Shown: piece after piece, positions 33,303 to 43,400 of the stretch
Numbering within the stretch: the first letter of the stretch is position 1
How the letters are laid out: every line of letters starts with the position of its first letter
Assembly: GCA_964632845.1 (NCBI GenBank)
Contig: CAZWDU010000004.1
Span: 1 to 64,000 of the forward strand
Origin: JAOZHU01 sp964632845
GTDB lineage: Archaea; Thermoproteota; Bathyarchaeia; Bathyarchaeales; Bathycorpusculaceae
Direction of reading: 5' to 3'
Length of the DNA stretch: 64,000 bases
The notes under the pieces: generated by a model
Told to the model about the DNA's origin: nothing
The model's database searches: none
What the model saw: the letters and a program-made list of their open reading frames with translations, nothing else
Position numbers and translations under genes: made by a program

Positions 33303-34091
33303 TTATTCAGTTTTTTTATCTTCAACATAAAAGCAGATAGTATCCGTTTCTCTGAGTATCGAATCGAGATTTTTCAGTATTTCATCCTTTGAAAGGAATA
33401 ATTGTGGTTTCGTAAAAATAACTTCATACTTGCTAAGAAGATGATTGAATACTCGTTTCCACTCTTTTACAGTGAAGTACCCCCCTCTTCCTCTTGTTTT
33501 ATCAGCGTCTTCTTCATCAGGGGCAAAACTCTCATAGACAACTACTCTTTTCCCTAATTCAAGCAGTTTGGAGAAGACTTTCCCTTCCTCAAATTGGTAT
33601 ACACAGTCTTTTTCGTCTTCAGTGCACTTGTGTTTCTTATCGCGCTTCTTTGCGATGCATTGACCTGTTCTCAAGTGATGCAAGGTTTTACTCACCAAAG
33701 CGAAATCAAACTTGTCTACTTGCTCCTTTCTAAGAATCGTGCATAGTTTCTGTTTGTCGAAAAGAGAACAGTTGTAGAATCTAATCTTTGTATCAGTAAG
33801 AAGTTTTGACCCGCGTTGGATTTCTGACCCGAAAGGAAGCAGGGCTTCATCTATTCCGATGATAGTAGTTGGATTGAACTTCAGGGCAAGATAGAAGGGT
33901 TTTATGCAATCGGTGCCGATGTCAACGATACTAGTGTCGCTTATGTTTGTTTTTTCGTTAGTCTTGAAGGCATCTTGAATCTCTGAAAGCTCATCTATTG
34001 CATCGGTCCAAAATTCTAATTGGTTCTGGGTTATCTCTAGCTCCTCCAAGGTTTTCAGTAGTCTTTCTTTGAGAGCTTCGTCCTTTGCCAA
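33303..34091 (-). CDS. Class I methyltransferase-like protein
   Basis: A 262-residue protein. A helical N-terminus with coiled-coil character (residues 1-50) precedes a Rossmann-like methyltransferase core: SIVDIGTDCIKPFYLALKF (motif I, with Asp and Gly but lacking the usual GxG), TIIGIDEAL, and FDFALVSKTLHHL resembling motif IV. It may methylate a small molecule or RNA/protein, or be an inactive relative; the altered motif I lowers certainty. It lies in the A+T-rich accessory zone. Confidence 0.55.
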   Translation of the reverse strand: MAKDEALKERLLKTLEELEITQNQLEFWTDAIDELSEIQDAFKTNEKTNISDTSIVDIGTDCIKPFYLALKFNPTTIIGIDEALLPFGSEIQRGSKLLTDTKIRFYNCSLFDKQKLCTILRKEQVDKFDFALVSKTLHHLRTGQCIAKKRDKKHKCTEDEKDCVYQFEEGKVFSKLLELGKRVVVYESFAPDEEDADKTRGRGGYFTVKEWKRVFNHLLSKYEVIFTKPQLFLSKDEILKNLDSILRETDTICFYVEDKKTE

Positions 34092-34243
34092 TTACCAGCA
34101 CCTTCACTCTTTCGAATTTAGATAGACCTTTTGCAGCTTTAGACTATTAAGTTGTGTCCTAAATGTATGTTAGAGATTGATAGGGTTATATTCCTTTGAG
34201 GTTGTTCATATAGCGCACTACAATACGCCAAAGTCTAAGATAC

Positions 34244-34444
34244 TTAAGGGTCTTCATTGTCTATTAACACGATGTTGGTGGTCCTGTTCTGTCTTGTCAC
34301 TTTAATCTTCAGCTGCCGGTGACGAAGTTGCCTTAACAGATCTTGGAATTCTCTGGGGAAAACTAGTGATATTCGCTCGTACTGATAAATGCGTCTGCCA
34401 TTCTTGTAACGTTTCTTTATGATGCTGAACTGGAGCTTCACCAT
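34244..34444 (-). CDS. Small basic hypothetical protein
   Basis: A 66-residue protein from the ATG at 34444 (MVKLQFSIIKKRYKNG), with RIYQYERISLVFP and many Arg/Lys, suggesting nucleic-acid binding. It overlaps the 3' end of nothing and follows the PolX-like gene after a 16-base gap. An upstream ATG at 34519 would overlap the polymerase gene. No family recognised. Confidence 0.5.
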   Translation of the reverse strand: MVKLQFSIIKKRYKNGRRIYQYERISLVFPREFQDLLRQLRHRQLKIKVTRQNRTTNIVLIDNEDP

Positions 34445-34460
34445 GTCTAACCATTTCCTT

Positions 34461-35045
34461 TCAGTGAACCTGCTGTGGTGACATCCAAATGGGTTTGCCA
34501 TCTGCAATCTCTCGCTCATTAGGCAAAGGACAGGGTAAGCCTAATGCTTCGAATACGCTTTGTTCGGTTTCGCCTGCGATTACTGTGCCGTCTTTGGTGA
34601 GGCCTTCGCTGTATTTGATGCGCATGCCTTTCTGTATGGCGAGGCTGGCGAGCCAAGTGTTGTGTTCGGCTGAGCCTGTTCGGACGAGTAGGTGTATGCC
34701 AAAAGTGTTTGGTTTTGCGCGGTAGAAGTCCACTTGGAAAAGCCCTTTCTCGATGGGTATGAGTGCTTTTATGACGCTGTTTCCTGAGCAGAGGAGTTTT
34801 GCTTTTTTGTGTTTGAGTGTTTGGCTTATTTTTTGCCATTCAGAATCGTTTTTGGCTATGGCTACGAAGTCGATGTCGTGTACTGTGGGTTTTTGGCGTC
34901 TGATGCTTCCGGCGATTTCTATTCTTTCGCAGTGAGTGGCTGCGGCGGTTTTGATTTGTTCTGCGATTGTTTCGGCTTGTTTTAGGTTGAGTTCTGTTAG
35001 GACTGTGAGTTCGTGTTCAGGGAAAAGTGTGGATTGCTTCTTCAT
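34461..35045 (-). CDS. Minimal family X DNA polymerase / nucleotidyltransferase
   Basis: A 194-residue protein with the family X palm: GSIRR (residues 46-50), catalytic Asp pair in HDIDF (57 and 59), third Asp in FQVDFY (about 106), then the thumb TGSAEHN and EGLTKDG...GLPCPLPNERE, as in PolX. The 8-kDa lyase and fingers domains of bacterial PolX are absent, as is the PHP exonuclease, leaving palm plus thumb, the layout known from African swine fever virus polymerase X. It could fill gaps in DNA repair or replication of the virus. Confidence 0.8.
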   Translation of the reverse strand: MKKQSTLFPEHELTVLTELNLKQAETIAEQIKTAAATHCERIEIAGSIRRQKPTVHDIDFVAIAKNDSEWQKISQTLKHKKAKLLCSGNSVIKALIPIEKGLFQVDFYRAKPNTFGIHLLVRTGSAEHNTWLASLAIQKGMRIKYSEGLTKDGTVIAGETEQSVFEALGLPCPLPNEREIADGKPIWMSPQQVH

Positions 35046-35121
35046 CAGCTTTCACCATTTTCTCAGATGTTACGCTGACTTTAATGTTTGCTTCTCCTCT
35101 GAGTTTTCGCAATTTTTTCTG

Positions 35122-35349
35122 CTAAGCTTCCACGGGAGTTCGGATATGCGTTATGTGGGAGAGGACTAAATCTTGTTCAGATAGGGTTTTTTGGATTAAG
35201 TCTTGGAAGGCTGCGTTTAGGTTGCCGTTGTAGTAGGGTCTAACGATTTTTTCTGCAAACTCGGTTATGAGAGAGGCTGGAACCCCGTGAAAGGTCAAAT
35301 CCACTAAAAGGTCTTCCTCTGTGGCTAGTAGCGCTGTTTTCTTTTTCAT
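35122..35349 (-). CDS. Small RHH-like regulator candidate
   Basis: A 75-residue protein. LLVDLTFHGVPASLITEFAEKIVRP and NLNAAFQDLIQKTLSEQ give a beta-strand followed by two helices, the ribbon-helix-helix pattern of CopG/VapB-like proteins. It is 76 bases upstream of the PolX-like gene. No toxin partner is evident. Confidence 0.55.
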   Translation of the reverse strand: MKKKTALLATEEDLLVDLTFHGVPASLITEFAEKIVRPYYNGNLNAAFQDLIQKTLSEQDLVLSHITHIRTPVEA

Positions 35350-35493
35350 AGGCTGTCACTCTGGGACTCGTGCCTATGGTTCAAGCTGCTTAAAAGAGAA
35401 GTGAAGAAACTGCCTTGCAGCTCAGTGGAGAGAGGTGAGTGAAAATGAAATATAGCTCAAGCGGTTAACCTATTGCTTCAATGGTGTTGGAAA

Positions 35494-35637
35494 TTGAAGA
35501 CTATACGTGTTTCAGATGAGATTCACCAGAAGCTTACGCGTATGCTTGGGGAGCGAATGGCTAAGACTGGAAAAGCCCAGACTTTTAATGGTGTTATTGA
35601 AGATTTGATTTCTCAGAAAGCTGGAAGAGAGGCATAG
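35494..35637 (+). CDS. Short RHH (CopG/VapB-like) protein
   Basis: A 47-residue frame starting at TTG: KTIRVSDEIHQKLTRM, then TFNGVIEDLISQKAG. This strand-helix-helix pattern is characteristic of archaeal antitoxin-like RHH proteins. It stands alone on the + strand in a 430-base gap between minus-strand genes and no toxin follows. Confidence 0.6.
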   Translation: MKTIRVSDEIHQKLTRMLGERMAKTGKAQTFNGVIEDLISQKAGREA

Positions 35638-35775
35638 TTGCCTGTTAGGGTATTCCTTGTTTTGAGGTTACTTCTATCTCTAGGCGTATTGGCGTTTATT
35701 GAATCAATTCGAAGTTCAATGGCTTTAATTTTGTCGGCGTCTTCAGGCAATTCCAACCCTCATAGCTTATTTAGA

Positions 35776-36702
35776 CTATGTGAATATTTTCTTTCTTAAC
35801 TTCCCTAATTCTTCGTAATCTTTTTTAGCTTTCTCAATTTCTTTGGGCATCAATAAAACCAGTTTTCCTGCAAATGGGTAAACTTGTGCTGCTTCTAGTA
35901 TTTCATCGTGACATTCTATGTCGGCAACAACCACCATTTTCAATGACCATTGATGAACCATATTCAGCCTGTAAATCAGGTCGGGTATGCTTCCGTGAAC
36001 TTGTACCTCAAAGGGAACGTAGGTTAAGCCAAAAATTTTCCATGCAAGATCTAAATTCTTGTCTTTGGCCTTGAAAGGCTGTGCTTCTGGTCTTAGGTCA
36101 TTTACGCTGGGTTTTCTAATTGATTCATAACCGAATATTTCGCCGATTGTTACAAGGGATTCCAATAGAGAATCATGCGGAGACGTTTGTACATTTTTAT
36201 CCTTTTCTTCTGCTTTCCTGTGCCATTTGGTTTCTGGGACTTGAATGTCTTCACTTCTGACAAGGTATTCAGTTTTTTTCAAATATCCTTTAATTAGTTG
36301 AAAGTCGTGTTCAGTAAGTTTTCTGCAGGTCTTCCCTTGGAGATATGAATACCAATTTTTCTTTTTTGGGAACAAATCAAACGTTGCCTGCTTGTCTAAG
36401 GCGATCGCCTTCTTGAAGTCTAAATAGAATCCGTCGGGGGGCATTTCTGTTGGTTTTATGCTGTAAACCATAGAATTCCAATGGGGGTCATTTCGTAAGT
36501 AGGTCATTTCGGAATCAGCATCAAAGATTCCAACGACAACGTTGCTTCTGGTTGCATAGTAAACAATCTTGTCGCCTTTTTTTATTTCAGAAAACTGTTT
36601 GAACCAAGGTTGGTAAACGCCTGGTTCTTTTAGTCTGCAGCCTATTAGATCCGCGTGTTGTTCATAGGCTTTCAAATCGTGAACAATTAGCCAGTAATTC
36701 AT
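35776..36702 (-). CDS. EVE-domain protein with nuclease-like C-terminus
   Basis: A 308-residue protein. The N-terminus (MNYWLIVHDLKAYEQH, then FSEIKKGDKIVYYATRSNVVVGIFDA) is an EVE/PUA-like fold, a class known for binding modified bases in DNA. The C-terminal half contains LDLAWKIFGLTYVPFEVQVHG and a DLIYRL helix, reminiscent of a PD-(D/E)XK restriction domain with Asp and E-x-Q in place of E-x-K. It is the last gene of the methylase/DUF365/helicase run, 135 bases after the helicase. It is plausibly a modification-dependent restriction component; the nuclease assignment is tentative. Confidence 0.68.
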   Translation of the reverse strand: MNYWLIVHDLKAYEQHADLIGCRLKEPGVYQPWFKQFSEIKKGDKIVYYATRSNVVVGIFDADSEMTYLRNDPHWNSMVYSIKPTEMPPDGFYLDFKKAIALDKQATFDLFPKKKNWYSYLQGKTCRKLTEHDFQLIKGYLKKTEYLVRSEDIQVPETKWHRKAEEKDKNVQTSPHDSLLESLVTIGEIFGYESIRKPSVNDLRPEAQPFKAKDKNLDLAWKIFGLTYVPFEVQVHGSIPDLIYRLNMVHQWSLKMVVVADIECHDEILEAAQVYPFAGKLVLLMPKEIEKAKKDYEELGKLRKKIFT

Positions 36703-36837
36703 TGCTTGAGTCTCCAGAAGTCGATTTATGAGTAATTGGAATTTATGATTTGTGCTTTCATAGCGGAAAATAGAAAATGGTTAATGCTGCTACCAACATG
36801 CGCGGTGTATAAGCGCCCATAGTTTCCTGTTTTTAGT

Positions 36838-39800
36838 TTATGAAATGAAATCGATAACTACTAACTTCAATTGTTCTTGGTCAAAGGGCTGCAGTTTTTC
36901 CTTTTGATAGGGTGTTTTTCCTGACACAAACTTCTCAATATGGGCAACCAGTTTCTTCCAGTCTTTTCTTTGTTTGTATTCTCTCCAAATTTTTCGCAGC
37001 AGGCGTAGTCTTTTCTTTGTGTGGGGCATGGATAGTAGCTTTTCCTTTGTTGATTCCCATTTGGTCACGATTTCTTTCTCTTCACGAAATTCCATAAGGT
37101 AGTCATCTACGCTCAGCTCGATTTCAGCGATTATTTGTTTAATGAATTTCATGCTTTTGTCGCGTGTTATTTTGCTTAGTTGCGTGTCAACAAGTTCGAC
37201 TTGTTCCATTTCCTTATATGACAATTCAATGTCTTGAATGACTTTCTTGTTGACTTTGTAGACTAAATTGAAAAAGTCGGGGATTAGTCGGGGTTCGTTA
37301 TGTTGGCATGCGATGTAGTCAATGATTTGGGTTTTGTTTTTTAGGATTTCTTTGGTGGTGAGGTCGTATAGGTACCACATATGGATGTCAGGGGCATATT
37401 TGTAGTAGAAGAATATCGCTCGTATCTTCTTGTTTTGGAGGCCACTGTGTATACCGTATGGTAAGGCTTCTAGTTCTTCAATTGCTTTTGTTCTGAGGAA
37501 ATCTTTGAGCGGTTGATAGAATTTTTCTCCGCCGCCGAATATGTCTTTTTCTAGTATGTCAAAGACCGTTGTGTCTTTTTCTTGGATTTTGCGTATTATT
37601 CCGAATACTTTGGGGTGAATTTCTTCTCCTAGTATGGTTTGGTCGAGGCCTACTGATTTGTCGATGTTTATGATTTTTGTCTGGAGTATTTGTACTAGGC
37701 GGAGTAGTTCTTCGAGTTCTTGTTCTGGGAAAAAGTTGTAAACGTAGATTTCAGGGTGAAGTGAGCCTATGCGGTCTATTCTTCCAGCTCTTTGTATCAT
37801 GCGGGTTGGGTTCCAGTGGAGGTCATAGTTGATTATTATTTTGGCGCTTTGCAGGTTCATTCCTTCTGAGAGTACGTCGGTGCTGATGAGTATGTCGATT
37901 TTGTTGTTAAGAAAGTCGTTTACTATTCGATCTCGTTCTCTTGTTCCTGCGGCGCCGGATATTTTTTCAATCGTGATTTTTTCAAGTTCTCTTGTTTGTG
38001 TTAGGTTCGCGTAAAGGTAGTTAAGTGTGTCAGTGTAATATGTAAATAGGATTATTTGCCCTTTTTTGTGGAGGCCTATTAAGTCGTTTTTGAGTTTGGT
38101 TAGTTTGGCGTCATCTTCTGGTTTTATCTTTGTAACTCTTGAAAGGATTTTGTCTCTTAAGAGGTGAATGTCTTTGTTTATGTCTGCGAATAGGTCGTCC
38201 ATTCGGTAGTTGTCTTTTTCGAAGTTTTCAAGTTCTTCTAGGAATTCTTGGCTTATTTCTTCTTCCATGTATAGTATTTGGCGGTTGAAGGTTTGTTTGG
38301 TGAGTGTTTTTCCTTGGGCGAGGCATTTTTTGAGGCGTTCTAGGAAGTCGATGTGGTTGGTTATGCTGATTCTGAATGCTTGGACACTGCTTTCTAGCCG
38401 TTTGAGAAGTAAGGTGCGGAATATGCCTTCTAGCGCTATCATTCGGTTTAGTGCCCATTCTTCATCGGCAGTTAGTTTTTCTTGTTTTTTGTATTTGAGT
38501 AGCCGGTAGTACGCCATTGTTAGTTGTTCTGAGATGATGTCGGCGAACTCTTTGTACATGCCCTGGTATGTCTTGCCCAAGTGATAGCCGATGTTTTCGA
38601 GCACTCTTTTTGGGAAAGTAATTTTTTTCCCTTTGACTGTGGCATTTGGATAATTTTTGAGTATGTAGTCTCGCGTTCTTCGGATGGAGATTTCGTTTAA
38701 TAGGTCGTTTAGTAGGGATGGGTCTTCTTTTTTAGCCACATCTTTGAAGAATTTGAATAGGTCGTTAATTCCTTCTTTTAAGAAGGCGCCTCTGTCCATT
38801 GATACGAGTAGCATTAGTTGCCAGAATAGGTCCCAAATAGTGTTGTTTATTGGTGTTGCGGTCATGAAGACTATGTAGGGGCGTTTGTTATCGGTTGATA
38901 TGTGGTCGTGTATTAAGGTGAAGAGGTTTTCCCATCTGTTTGACAATGGGTTTCTTAGGTTGTGGCTTTCGTCTACGACGATTAGTTCAATTTGATCTAG
39001 TTTTCCGCCCACAGCTTTTTTGGCTTTTTCTAGGAAGTCTTCAGTTGCGAGTTCTTCTTGGGATAAGATGTTTTCGGGGAGGTCTATTGATTTGATTTCT
39101 GGTTTCCATAATCCTTCTCGCAATTGGGCGGGGCATACTATGAGGAAGCTTTTGCGTCTGTAGAAGCCGAATTCTTCTATGATTTTTTTGGCTATCCATG
39201 TTTTGCCTAAGCCTACTGAATCGGCGATTAGGACCGCGCGGTATTTCTTGAGTCTCGAGAAGATGCGGCCTACGGCATCTTGTTGGAATTCTGTTAGTTC
39301 TACTTTGCTTTCGGGAAGTAATGTTGATATTTGTGTGTCTTTTGGCGCTATCTCTTCTTTTTGGAGTTCGTAGAGTGCTTTTATGTAGACTTCGTATGGT
39401 GTGTATTCTTTGTTTCCGTATCGGCTGTTTTCAAGAATTGTTGTCAGTTTTTGTTTGAAGTCTGTGGATTCGTTCCAGAATTTTTCGAACCATCTTTGTC
39501 TTGTGTAGCATGCTTCAGCTTCTAGGGCTACTGAGTTGAGTTCCGTGTTGTGTGTGAGTCCTGATGGTGTGAAGTTGGATGAGCCTATGATAACGAGGTT
39601 GTCGAAGATGTAGGCTTTTCCGTGGAGGAAGCCTTTGTCATAGAGACGGACTTCCACATTATCCTTTTTGAGGAAGTTGATGAGTGTTTGGACGTCGTCT
39701 TGTTTTTCTTTTGACAATTCTAAGGTTTCGACTTCTTGCTTAATGATATTTAGGAGTTCATCTCCAAGGGTTTTGTCATTTGCGATTTCTGGAGACTTGC

Positions 39801-39981
39801 CCAGAAGTAATCTGAATCTTTTGATGCCTTGGAGGTTTTCTTTGAGCATCGAATATGCTTGGATTTGAAAGAATGCAGTGGCAATGTCAAGTTGACTGTT
39901 TGGATATTCTTTCAAAATTTCGTTGAGATAATGTGCAAGTGTAACGTCGCTATTATCAATGATTTGTTTAGGAATGGGCAT
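36838..39981 (-). CDS. PLD-domain SNF2-type helicase
   Basis: A 1047-residue protein. The N-terminal phospholipase-D-like domain carries one HKD motif, HGKAYIFD (residues 120-127) with GSSNFT after it. The SNF2 motor follows: VGLGKT (256-261), VVDESHN (336-341), MTATPINN, then in the second lobe STDVLSEGMNLQ and QRAGRIDRIGS (about 730). The C-terminal 250 residues are helical. Enzymes of this build occur in restriction and DISARM-like defence. Its start overlaps DUF365 by 14 bases. A+T-rich coding sequence differs from the virus structural genes. Confidence 0.88.
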   Translation of the reverse strand: MPIPKQIIDNSDVTLAHYLNEILKEYPNSQLDIATAFFQIQAYSMLKENLQGIKRFRLLLGKSPEIANDKTLGDELLNIIKQEVETLELSKEKQDDVQTLINFLKKDNVEVRLYDKGFLHGKAYIFDNLVIIGSSNFTPSGLTHNTELNSVALEAEACYTRQRWFEKFWNESTDFKQKLTTILENSRYGNKEYTPYEVYIKALYELQKEEIAPKDTQISTLLPESKVELTEFQQDAVGRIFSRLKKYRAVLIADSVGLGKTWIAKKIIEEFGFYRRKSFLIVCPAQLREGLWKPEIKSIDLPENILSQEELATEDFLEKAKKAVGGKLDQIELIVVDESHNLRNPLSNRWENLFTLIHDHISTDNKRPYIVFMTATPINNTIWDLFWQLMLLVSMDRGAFLKEGINDLFKFFKDVAKKEDPSLLNDLLNEISIRRTRDYILKNYPNATVKGKKITFPKRVLENIGYHLGKTYQGMYKEFADIISEQLTMAYYRLLKYKKQEKLTADEEWALNRMIALEGIFRTLLLKRLESSVQAFRISITNHIDFLERLKKCLAQGKTLTKQTFNRQILYMEEEISQEFLEELENFEKDNYRMDDLFADINKDIHLLRDKILSRVTKIKPEDDAKLTKLKNDLIGLHKKGQIILFTYYTDTLNYLYANLTQTRELEKITIEKISGAAGTRERDRIVNDFLNNKIDILISTDVLSEGMNLQSAKIIINYDLHWNPTRMIQRAGRIDRIGSLHPEIYVYNFFPEQELEELLRLVQILQTKIINIDKSVGLDQTILGEEIHPKVFGIIRKIQEKDTTVFDILEKDIFGGGEKFYQPLKDFLRTKAIEELEALPYGIHSGLQNKKIRAIFFYYKYAPDIHMWYLYDLTTKEILKNKTQIIDYIACQHNEPRLIPDFFNLVYKVNKKVIQDIELSYKEMEQVELVDTQLSKITRDKSMKFIKQIIAEIELSVDDYLMEFREEKEIVTKWESTKEKLLSMPHTKKRLRLLRKIWREYKQRKDWKKLVAHIEKFVSGKTPYQKEKLQPFDQEQLKLVVIDFIS

Positions 39982-40420
39982 TTGCTTCTCGCGACTCCTT
40001 CTTTATCAAAGAATACTCTTGAGCTCCAAGGTATTTCCCTGCCATAGTTATTGGCTTTTCATAATCAAATGGTTTGGGAAATCTTTTTAGTTTTTTCAAT
40101 ACGAGTGTCAACATTTCTTTTGAAGATGACCTTGCGGGCGATGCTGTAACGTAGTTATAGAGTTCAGCTTTGCTGAGAAAAAGTTGTTCCTCGTACTTCT
40201 CAAATACCTTCTTCGGGGTTAAGAACTCGACTTTTTCAATAATTCCTTCTCCTATAAGCATCTTAGGACCCTGTGAAGCGTAGAATATCACTTTATGCTT
40301 TGGCTCGAGTCTAGTAGTGTTGTGAGCAACGTACTTAACGAAAACTTTAGCATTGCCTTCATAAAAACGGACAGCAAATTCTGCTGGAATTGGATAGATT
40401 ACTCCAACTATGCTATTCAT
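39968..40420 (-). CDS. DUF365 PUA-like protein
   Basis: A 150-residue protein beginning VGVIYPIPAEFAVRFYEGNAKVF, the start signature of archaeal DUF365, followed by KHKVIFYASQGPKMLIGEG. The family belongs to the PUA-like superfamily, whose members bind modified nucleobases or RNA. It overlaps the methylase stop by eight bases and the helicase start by 14 bases, so the three are translationally coupled. Its job in this operon is unknown; target or base recognition is the simplest inference. Confidence 0.8.
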   Translation of the reverse strand: MNSIVGVIYPIPAEFAVRFYEGNAKVFVKYVAHNTTRLEPKHKVIFYASQGPKMLIGEGIIEKVEFLTPKKVFEKYEEQLFLSKAELYNYVTASPARSSSKEMLTLVLKKLKRFPKPFDYEKPITMAGKYLGAQEYSLIKKESREANAHS

Positions 40421-43400
40421 TTTTCTTCACGTTCAAACTTCTTGCTTTCTCCAAACGATTGCGAACAAGTTCGCAAACGCTCCAATATACTTCTTTACGC
40501 TCATTTTCAGTCAATTCAAGTGCATCAAATATCAAATCGTCAAGTCTCTTTCTATCAAGCAGCGGTTTAGGCTCCTGATCTCGAATTGGTTGCTCATTAA
40601 CAATACCACATTCCTCAAAAAGTGAATGTAATTCTCGGGACCCTAACTCCTTGAAGCGATTATTAATCGTGGCTAAGAGATTTTTGTCAAGACTTGCAGG
40701 ATTTGGAACAAAAATGTTTCGAATCTCGTAGGTTTGCATTTTCATAAGTCCCCCGCCAAAGTTTGCTCGCCCTTGGATGTTTGTAAAGAGAGCAAAGAGA
40801 GTAGAGTTTAAAATCGCCCCTATTGTTTCTGCTTTTCCTTTGTAATGCACTTGCTGAAAATTGTCGTTAGCAAAAATTCCATCCTCTGAGTAGTAGCAAC
40901 GCATTAAGTCATTCACAAGGTAGTTGCAATTAATTTGGCAAGGTTTTTTATCTCCAAGGTTCCACCATTCAGCCCTGTTTCGCAGTGTCTCAAGTTTATG
41001 TAGTCCTACTATTGTCTTACCCTTGTTAGTTCCTCGGTCAATTGTGACCTTTCTTTTTTCTCCTTCATTAATGTACTCTAAGGCTTTTGTGCCTTTTAAT
41101 GAGCTTTTTGGTGCTCTGCAAAGAAAAATGTAGTCCTTGAGGTCTTCTGACGAGATTACAACATTTCGATGTTCCTTAGGTGTGATGAGTATAGGCTTGA
41201 GGAAACGCTTTTCAATTTTCAGTAGGGAAAGCGTTTCCTTGTCGAGAATAAAGAAATCATTGCAACCAGTTGTGATTCCTCGATTAACTCTAGCTATTTG
41301 TCCAAGTTTCACTAGTTTCTCTTTGTTCTTAGACAATATTGTGAAAAAAATGTCAGGTGCTCGGAGATATTTTCCACCCCATTTATTACCTATATACCGT
41401 CCTTGCTTGAAACTGCCAAGCTCTACTGGGTCATATTCCTCAGGGTATTCCCATCCGTCTTCAAGCAACTCATCCTGCTTTATAGCACAGATGCGGTAAG
41501 AATTGGTTCTCAGAATCTGATTAGCGTTTTCTATGTCAATTAGGTTCTTTGAATTAATGACTTCCTCGTAAGGTCTCTTGAACATGACGAAACGAGCGAC
41601 TTTTGAAAGTGCTGGCCAAACTTCCTGTTCAGCAACCAATTTTCCAAATTTAGCCTGGGTCTCAAAAATTTCCAATGGTGCCCCTAAAAAGACAATAACA
41701 GTGTTTATATCAGCATGTTCGAAAGTGCGCTTCGATTGATTATCACAAATTGCGATAACTGGAACATACTTTAAGAGAAATTCTTGCAGTTCTTTTCCAT
41801 AATCTACATCAAGCCAAGAATTCGAAGTTACAAAACAGAAAGTACCCTTTTGATTAAGTAGAGCTAACCCATGGAAATAGAAATAAACATAGTAATCGCT
41901 TTTCTTGTCAATTTTCCTGAGCATTGGAAAATGAGTGGTAACCGATAACTGTAATTTCTCTTTGTAATTTCTCTTTTGATCAAGAGCCACTTCCTCTTTG
42001 AGTTTATTAGGCGGGGAAATCAATTCTTGGCGTACATAAGGCGGATTTCCTATAACTACATCGAATCCTGCCTTTTCTCCAAAAACCTCTGCAAAGTCTA
42101 TTTCCCACACGAAGGGTTTCTTTTCAGGAATTGTTAGATTCTCTTTGACTCTTTTCAGTTCATATTCTTCTCTGTTGTAACGTCCTATTTGCTCTTGGAG
42201 CTGCTCAATTATCTTACGCCGTTCTTCATTGAGTATTGCTTTTTCTCCACTTAGAGTCTTTTGGCTCTCTTCGCCTTTTATCTTGCTTCTAATATTCTTG
42301 ATCTTATCCTTAATGACTTGCAATCGCTCTTCAATGATTTCCTGAAATACTCTGATTTCCTCTTTTTGCACTTCCTCTTTTTTCTTAAATTTGGCAGTTG
42401 GAACGTTATTGATATAATTTTCTTTTTCCTGTTTCAACTCAATTAATTTCTTCTTGACCTTTTCAGACAATTTTGGGTCTCGGAGGTGCAGAGTCCATCC
42501 GCCTATTTCTTGAACAAGCGAATCCCCCACACGCAAATTCATGTTCAAGTTAGGAAGCAAAGGATAAGTCCTAAGGTCCTTAGGTTCCAAAGGCGACTCA
42601 ACAACCAACTGCAACCACAGCCTCAGCTCAGCAGCGTGAACAGCCCACGGCATCACGTCCACACCATAAAGAGATTTGCCGACAATTCGTTTCTTGATCT
42701 CAAAATCAGGCTTAACCCGCCCCAAATTCCTGTTCACAATTTTATACAAATCGGTCAGAACATTCAACATACCAACTAAGAAGGCACCGCTACCACAAGC
42801 AGGATCAACAACCGAAATACCATCCAACTTTTCTTCTAAATCATACCAAACGTTGAGCTTGCCAAGCTGCTTCTCAACAGCCTCAGTGTCCTCATCAAAA
42901 ACAAGCCTATACCACAACTCCTTTGGAAATTTCGGCAAGTGATTATGCAAATATTCAACCACAGAGCGCCGGCACATAAAATCAACTTCAACTCTAGGCG
43001 TATAGAAAATGCCCAAATCATTGCGGTCATAGATTTCCTCAGCAACATTCGCCAACGATTCATAAACGTAACCAATCATCTGAGGATCAACAGCAACCTC
43101 GACATCAAAAGGCAAATCCTCTTTAATCGTAAAGTTATAGCGTTCAAAAAATTCGAAGACTTTCTCAAACAAGTCGTCTTTTATCTTACCTGGCAACTTG
43201 TCAATGTCCTCTTCCCTAAACAAGCCACCGTTAAGATAAGGAACGGTGTAAAAAATCCGATTAACATCCTCGGGCAAATCAGAATGCGGCGTAAACTTGT
43301 TATTGAAAGCCTCAAAGAAAATAGTCTTCAACCAATTCTCATAAAACGAATCCGCAGGAGCACGCCCATTGTTCCGCTCTTTAAGATAACTTTGCCAAAG

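Noticed and set aside
33097..33330. 77-codon + strand frame across the twin palindromes
   Set aside because: Unusual Cys/Trp/Phe composition, weak TTG start and overlap with the methyltransferase-like gene; the interval reads as regulatory.
35122..35637. Toxin-antitoxin pair formed by the two RHH-like genes
   Set aside because: They are on opposite strands, 145 bases apart, and neither neighbour resembles a toxin.
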